A DNA stretch of 64,000 nt from Sphingobacterium sp. SGR-19 (GTDB taxonomy: Bacteria; Bacteroidota; Bacteroidia; Sphingobacteriales; Sphingobacteriaceae). A model generated the notes under the pieces. It was given only the letters and a program-made list of their open reading frames with translations. It was not told where the DNA came from and searched no databases. The DNA lies in the NCBI RefSeq assembly GCF_011043555.1, contig NZ_JAAKGS010000004.1:186001-250000 (forward strand), read 5' to 3'. Of the stretch, positions 60,538 to 64,000 are shown in pieces; position 1 is the first letter of the stretch; every line of letters starts with the position of its first letter. The position numbers and the translations under genes are program-made.

Positions 60538-61830
60538 ATGAATAGAATCAACTTTATTAAGTTCTTAACAACGTTATGTTGCTGTCTTTTTATTTCTTTA
60601 GCAGGCCTCGCTCAATCACGATCAACGCAGCCTATCCAAGTGCTTGTTTCGCCGGATAAGCCAGACTGGACATATGAGCCGAATCAAGATGCCACGTTTA
60701 AGATACAGGTGTTAAAGCATCAGGTTCCACTCCATGATGTAGAGGTTACCTATGCTGTTGGGCCGGAAAAGATGCAGCCGACGGACGAAGGAAAACTGAA
60801 ATTAAAAAACGGTTCTGGGATAATAAAAGGAAAATTGTCGGGTCCGGGTTTTCTACGTTGCGAGGCCAGTGTGGCAATCGATGGCAATACCTATCGGGGA
60901 ATCGCTACGGCAGGTTATGCTCCGTTGGAGATCCAGCCTACGCAAACATTGCCAGATGATTTTCAAGAGTTTTGGAATACAGCAAAAGCAAAAGCAGAAA
61001 AAGTACCGATGGATGCAAAGCTAACGCTATTACCGGAACGCTGTACGGAAACCGTAGATGTATTTCAAGTCAATCTCCAAAATGCTATGGCAGGCAATCG
61101 CCTGTACGGTATATTGGCGAAACCGAAGAAAGAAGGAAGATATCCTGCTGTGTTATCGGTTCCAGGGGCAGGAGTTCGCCCTTATGCGGGTATTGTAGAC
61201 TTAGCAGAAAAAGGAATCATTACATTACAAATCGGCATACACGGCATTCCCGTTACCTATGAAACAGGTTTATATGAAGATTTGCGCAATGGAGCATTAC
61301 GAGGATATCCGTTTTTCAACCTTGATAATCGGGATGATTATTATTACAATAAAGTATATCTAGGGTGTGTCAGAGCAATAGATTTTTTATATTCGTTAGC
61401 AGATTTTGATGAAGATAATCTGTTGGTTTGGGGAGGAAGTCAAGGAGGGGCTCTGGCCATCATTACGGCTTCCTTGGACGATCGAGTAAAGGGCTTGGTA
61501 TCTCTTTATCCAGCACTGAGCGACCTGACGGGATACCTGCATAACCGCGCCGGAGGATGGCCTCACATGTTTAGGGATGGTTCAACGGATGAGAAAATCA
61601 ACGTTTCGAGCTATTATGATGTTGTTAATTTTGCACGTTACGTGAAAGTTCCGGGATTCTACACCTGGGGATACAATGACGATACCTGTCCACCCACATC
61701 TTACTATGCCGCCTATAATGTAATCGATGCACCTAAAGAACTGTATTTGGTGCAGGAAACGGGACATTGGACATATCCGGAGCAACAACAGCAGATTAGA
61801 GAGTGGATATTAAAACAACTAGGGAAATAG
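60538..61830 (+). CDS. Acetyl-xylan esterase-like (CE7/AXE1) hydrolase
   Basis: A 430-residue exported hydrolase with a signal peptide (about 1-25, ending GLAQS). The N-terminal 110 residues form a beta domain, then comes an alpha/beta hydrolase of the AXE1/CE7 type. The nucleophile motif GGSQGG has Ser301, followed by the acid in YNDDTCPPTS and the His in ETGHWTYPE. CE7 enzymes remove acetyl groups from sugars. It would deacetylate the substrate of the locus. A hairpin follows. Confidence 0.85.
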   Translation: MNRINFIKFLTTLCCCLFISLAGLAQSRSTQPIQVLVSPDKPDWTYEPNQDATFKIQVLKHQVPLHDVEVTYAVGPEKMQPTDEGKLKLKNGSGIIKGKLSGPGFLRCEASVAIDGNTYRGIATAGYAPLEIQPTQTLPDDFQEFWNTAKAKAEKVPMDAKLTLLPERCTETVDVFQVNLQNAMAGNRLYGILAKPKKEGRYPAVLSVPGAGVRPYAGIVDLAEKGIITLQIGIHGIPVTYETGLYEDLRNGALRGYPFFNLDNRDDYYYNKVYLGCVRAIDFLYSLADFDEDNLLVWGGSQGGALAIITASLDDRVKGLVSLYPALSDLTGYLHNRAGGWPHMFRDGSTDEKINVSSYYDVVNFARYVKVPGFYTWGYNDDTCPPTSYYAAYNVIDAPKELYLVQETGHWTYPEQQQQIREWILKQLGK

Positions 61831-61842
61831 GAAAAATATGAT

Positions 61843-61863
61843 AGGGCATCTATAAGATGCCCT
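61843..61863. terminator. Bidirectional hairpin between esterase and acylase genes
   Basis: AGGGCATCT pairs perfectly with AGATGCCCT around ATA. It lies 13 bases after the esterase stop and 36 bases before the end of the convergent gene. The T run is weak. Confidence 0.75.
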
Positions 61864-61898
61864 GTTTGTAAAATAAGTCTGCTGAAAATGGAATGGGG

Positions 61899-62939
61899 TT
61901 AAATACCCATAAACTTAAAAGGTTTAGCTTCTTTAAAAAAGCTATTTGATAAACCGCTGAATGTTGCATGTCCTTTTAAATTCAACATCATGGTTTTAGC
62001 TCCTTCCTGCAAATCGAATTTAGTCAGGTCGACCCAAAAAGTATTTGGGGTTAAAACTGTTTCGAAATAATAGACTTTATTCTTTTGGTCTGCGACAGAT
62101 CTCCAGCGTGTGGATGATATATTTGGTTCTGTTTCTGAACTAATACCAAAAGGTACAGAGCAATTTCGGATAACACTGAATACACTAGCAACCGCTATCC
62201 TCGTATCTTCCGTCTGCGGAATGGCATTTATATAGTAAGAAGCCCTAACGAACCGATCGGCTGCACGGTTTGTACCAGGTAGCATAACGGTACCCGGAAT
62301 ACCTTGCCAATAATTATTCAAAGCAAGTTGCTGGTCGAAAACAGGAGAATTGGTCATCACTGTATAGGAAGGATCGTGATGGATGACGAGTTTTCCATCT
62401 ATGTATTCAAAAATGGCATTGTCACCTGTCGCGTCTGAAATGGACAAGTGGAGTGTCGTGAATTTTGTTGTGCCAGGTACATAGTCGCTGACGACAACAA
62501 ATGGTTCGTTTTTTAATTCGGCAACCGCTTCGCTCACGGTTGCAAAATTATCTAAGACATATTGTGCCCAGGCCGAAATGGCGACCCCTTTCTTTGTACC
62601 CTGAGGATCAAATTTAGGATAGCTGGATTCTGCTAGCCATAATACATTCGCAACCAACCCCTTTTCGTTTAAACCGTCTGTTGTTGCGATATCCCAAGCG
62701 CTCGAAATCACACTTCCATATTTGGAAACCCAGGTGAAAGATTGTGGGCCAGCTTCTCCGCTTCTTGCTATGCCGCGGGGAAATACCCAGATATTGGCGG
62801 CGATGTCGTCTTTCCAATCCATGCTTCGTGCCGTTATAACTGTTCCATTAGGACCCTTATAAACAACCCGCGTACATGCTACTGTTTTCTGTTGAAAGCA
62901 TATCGATGCAACCAGAATAAAATAGAGAAAATACTTCAT
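61899..62939 (-). CDS. Linear amide C-N hydrolase (choloylglycine hydrolase/penicillin V acylase family)
   Basis: A 346-residue Ntn-hydrolase with a signal peptide cut just before Cys22 (QQKTVA then CTRVVYKGPNG), the catalytic N-terminal nucleophile. The next landmark TARSMDW with Arg and Asp fits the family, as does GLNEKGLVANVLWLAES. It cuts bile-salt, penicillin V or N-acyl-homoserine lactone amide bonds; which one cannot be told. The periplasmic export and free-living context favour penicillin or lactone over bile salts, as inference only. Confidence 0.88.
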   Translation of the reverse strand: MKYFLYFILVASICFQQKTVACTRVVYKGPNGTVITARSMDWKDDIAANIWVFPRGIARSGEAGPQSFTWVSKYGSVISSAWDIATTDGLNEKGLVANVLWLAESSYPKFDPQGTKKGVAISAWAQYVLDNFATVSEAVAELKNEPFVVVSDYVPGTTKFTTLHLSISDATGDNAIFEYIDGKLVIHHDPSYTVMTNSPVFDQQLALNNYWQGIPGTVMLPGTNRAADRFVRASYYINAIPQTEDTRIAVASVFSVIRNCSVPFGISSETEPNISSTRWRSVADQKNKVYYFETVLTPNTFWVDLTKFDLQEGAKTMMLNLKGHATFSGLSNSFFKEAKPFKFMGI

Positions 62940-63105
62940 AACGTAAAACTGATTATATTAATTAATATTATAATGTTGAACAGCGTAACTTATGACGTTA
63001 ACATCCATATTATCTTTTTGTTTTCAAGTCAAAGCATTTTTTGAATTGACTATTTTGGCATTATACTTGGATACTTTCTTTTGTACTTTAAAAGTTTATA
63101 TCAAT

Positions 63106-63534
63106 ATGAAAGGATGCACATTGACATATAGGAACTGGATGTTTCTGTTTGTTGGGATGATTTTGATAGGACTATCGTCCTGTAGTAAAGAAACAGTGGA
63201 TAATATAGGTCGTGATACAGCGTTGAATATTATCCGCTCAAACAAGTGGTTTGATGTGGTAAAAACAACGTCTGTTGCTGGTACGGCCGATGTGCGGGTG
63301 ACGTTAGTTGGAGACGGTGAAAATATGGAGTTTAAATCCAACGGTTACGCCTATGTATATGGTGCAGAAGGAGAGACAAGCTCCTATTCCTATAGTATGC
63401 CTACCAGTAAGAAGATGGTTTTTGACAATATGGAGTACGATATTCAGGAAAATATTATCCAAACCGTAGCCAAATTTACGTTGGTGAACACAACAGGTAG
63501 CGCCACTACGAAAATTGAATTTAGACGGAGATAG
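63106..63534 (+). CDS. Small lipoprotein, lipocalin-like fold guess
   Basis: A 142-residue lipoprotein. The signal peptide has a hydrophobic core MFLFVGMILIGLSSC with lipobox LSSC, lipid Cys at about residue 26. The rest has short beta-strand-like segments (ADVRVTLVGDGENMEFKSNGYAYVYG, then MVFDNMEYDIQ and TTKIEFRRR), similar in outline to lipocalin-like domains. I do not recognise a family. I start it at 63106; the frame is open upstream but gives no signal peptide. Confidence 0.65.
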   Translation: MKGCTLTYRNWMFLFVGMILIGLSSCSKETVDNIGRDTALNIIRSNKWFDVVKTTSVAGTADVRVTLVGDGENMEFKSNGYAYVYGAEGETSSYSYSMPTSKKMVFDNMEYDIQENIIQTVAKFTLVNTTGSATTKIEFRRR

Positions 63535-63568
63535 CATTCAGAAAATGTAAATTCCTTATTTTAGCCCG

Positions 63569-64000
63569 ATGAAGAAAGTGCTTTTCATCGGGCTTGTTTG
63601 GCCAGAACCCCAATCCTCTGCAGCAGGAACGCGTATTCTGCAATTGGTTAGGATGTTTCAACATGCGGGCTACGAAATCGTCTTCGCTTCGGCTGCTGCC
63701 AAATCCTCCTATAGCCATCCGCTTCTCCAAGAGAATGTTCGGGAAGAGTATATCCAGCTTAACGATAGCAGTTTCGATGATTTTATTACATGTTTAGAAC
63801 CTCATATTGTCGTTTTTGACCGTTTTGTCTCCGAGGAGCAATACGGTTGGCGTGTAAGACAATATTGGCCATCTGCGCTAACCATATTGGATACGGAGGA
63901 TCTGCATTTTTTGCGAAAGGCACGGCAAGATGCGATAAAACAAAATACAATAATAGATTTTTATGGCGACATTACCACGCGGGAAATAGCCGCTATACTG
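63569..64000 (+). CDS. Glycosyltransferase-like protein, N-terminal part (partial)
   Basis: A gene cut by the right edge: 144 codons from ATG at 63569 with no stop. The start MKKVLFIGLVWPEPQSSAAGTRILQLVRMF and the following alternation of beta-strand and helix (DTEDLHF late on) are like the N-terminal Rossmann half of GT-B family glycosyltransferases. No catalytic part is in view. It lies 34 bases after a lipoprotein gene. Confidence 0.65.
   Translation, partial: MKKVLFIGLVWPEPQSSAAGTRILQLVRMFQHAGYEIVFASAAAKSSYSHPLLQENVREEYIQLNDSSFDDFITCLEPHIVVFDRFVSEEQYGWRVRQYWPSALTILDTEDLHFLRKARQDAIKQNTIIDFYGDITTREIAAIL

Noticed and set aside
44065..61830. Sialic acid catabolism locus
   Set aside because: A DapA-family aldolase, an SSS carrier and a BNR protein suggested it, but a FucI-type isomerase and AraB-type kinase do not fit, and no epimerase or deaminase for sialic acid is present.
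1..64000. CRISPR array, prophage, insertion sequence or rRNA
   Set aside because: No regular repeat-spacer pattern, transposase, integrase or rRNA sequence was seen by eye.

Overview
The window looks like chromosomal DNA of a Bacteroidota species, most likely of the Sphingobacteriaceae (Sphingobacterium/Pedobacter type). The evidence is a SusC/SusD pair preceded by an ECF sigma factor and a FecR anti-sigma factor, a bacillithiol enzyme (BshC), the rpmB-rpmG-DUF4295-ftsY-rimO order, and promoter boxes of the Bacteroidota form (TTTG, about 19 bases, TAnnTTTG, best seen before the tRNA-Glu and purD). No phage, insertion sequence, CRISPR array or rRNA was seen.

Positions 1-44000 are mostly core genome in short operons: the secA end, a SPOR protein, an M20 amidohydrolase, an M28 peptidase, a rhodanese, glutamate dehydrogenase, gcvT, a TruC-like pseudouridine synthase, a cold-shock protein, recO, ribosomal proteins L28 and L33, ftsY, rimO, bshC with a Crp-type regulator, two guanidine-modifying-superfamily hydrolases in tandem, gcvP, a DUF1080 protein, a peptidoglycan amidase, phosphoglucomutase with a NUDIX hydrolase, an enoyl-CoA isomerase-like protein, an orphan ExbD, a large plug-domain protein, purD, tRNA-Glu, a SulP transporter, a threonine aldolase-like enzyme and several small membrane proteins and lipoproteins.

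Positions 44065-61830 form one accessory carbohydrate-use locus. A divergent AraC regulator faces an operon of a FucI-type isomerase, an AraB-type kinase, a sodium/solute symporter and a DapA-family aldolase. Then come ECF sigma, FecR, SusC, SusD, a BNR sialidase-like secreted protein, a DUF3748 lipoprotein and a CE7-like esterase. The isomerase and kinase would fit D-arabinose or a related sugar going to a ketose phosphate. The aldolase and the lack of a classical glycosidase leave the substrate open. This is the best candidate here for an undescribed catabolic system.

The most unusual non-coding signal is a dispersed structured element, present between 9362 and 9797 and again at 18809-18943. 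The two copies share flanks and a loop motif but have different stem arms that still pair within each copy. Other signals are operator-like palindromes at the purD, gcvP and sugar-operon promoters, two promoters that seem to give leaderless mRNAs, and a 21-bp perfect terminator stem. The window closes with a truncated glycosyltransferase-like gene at 63569-64000. Everything here was read by eye; no database search was run.
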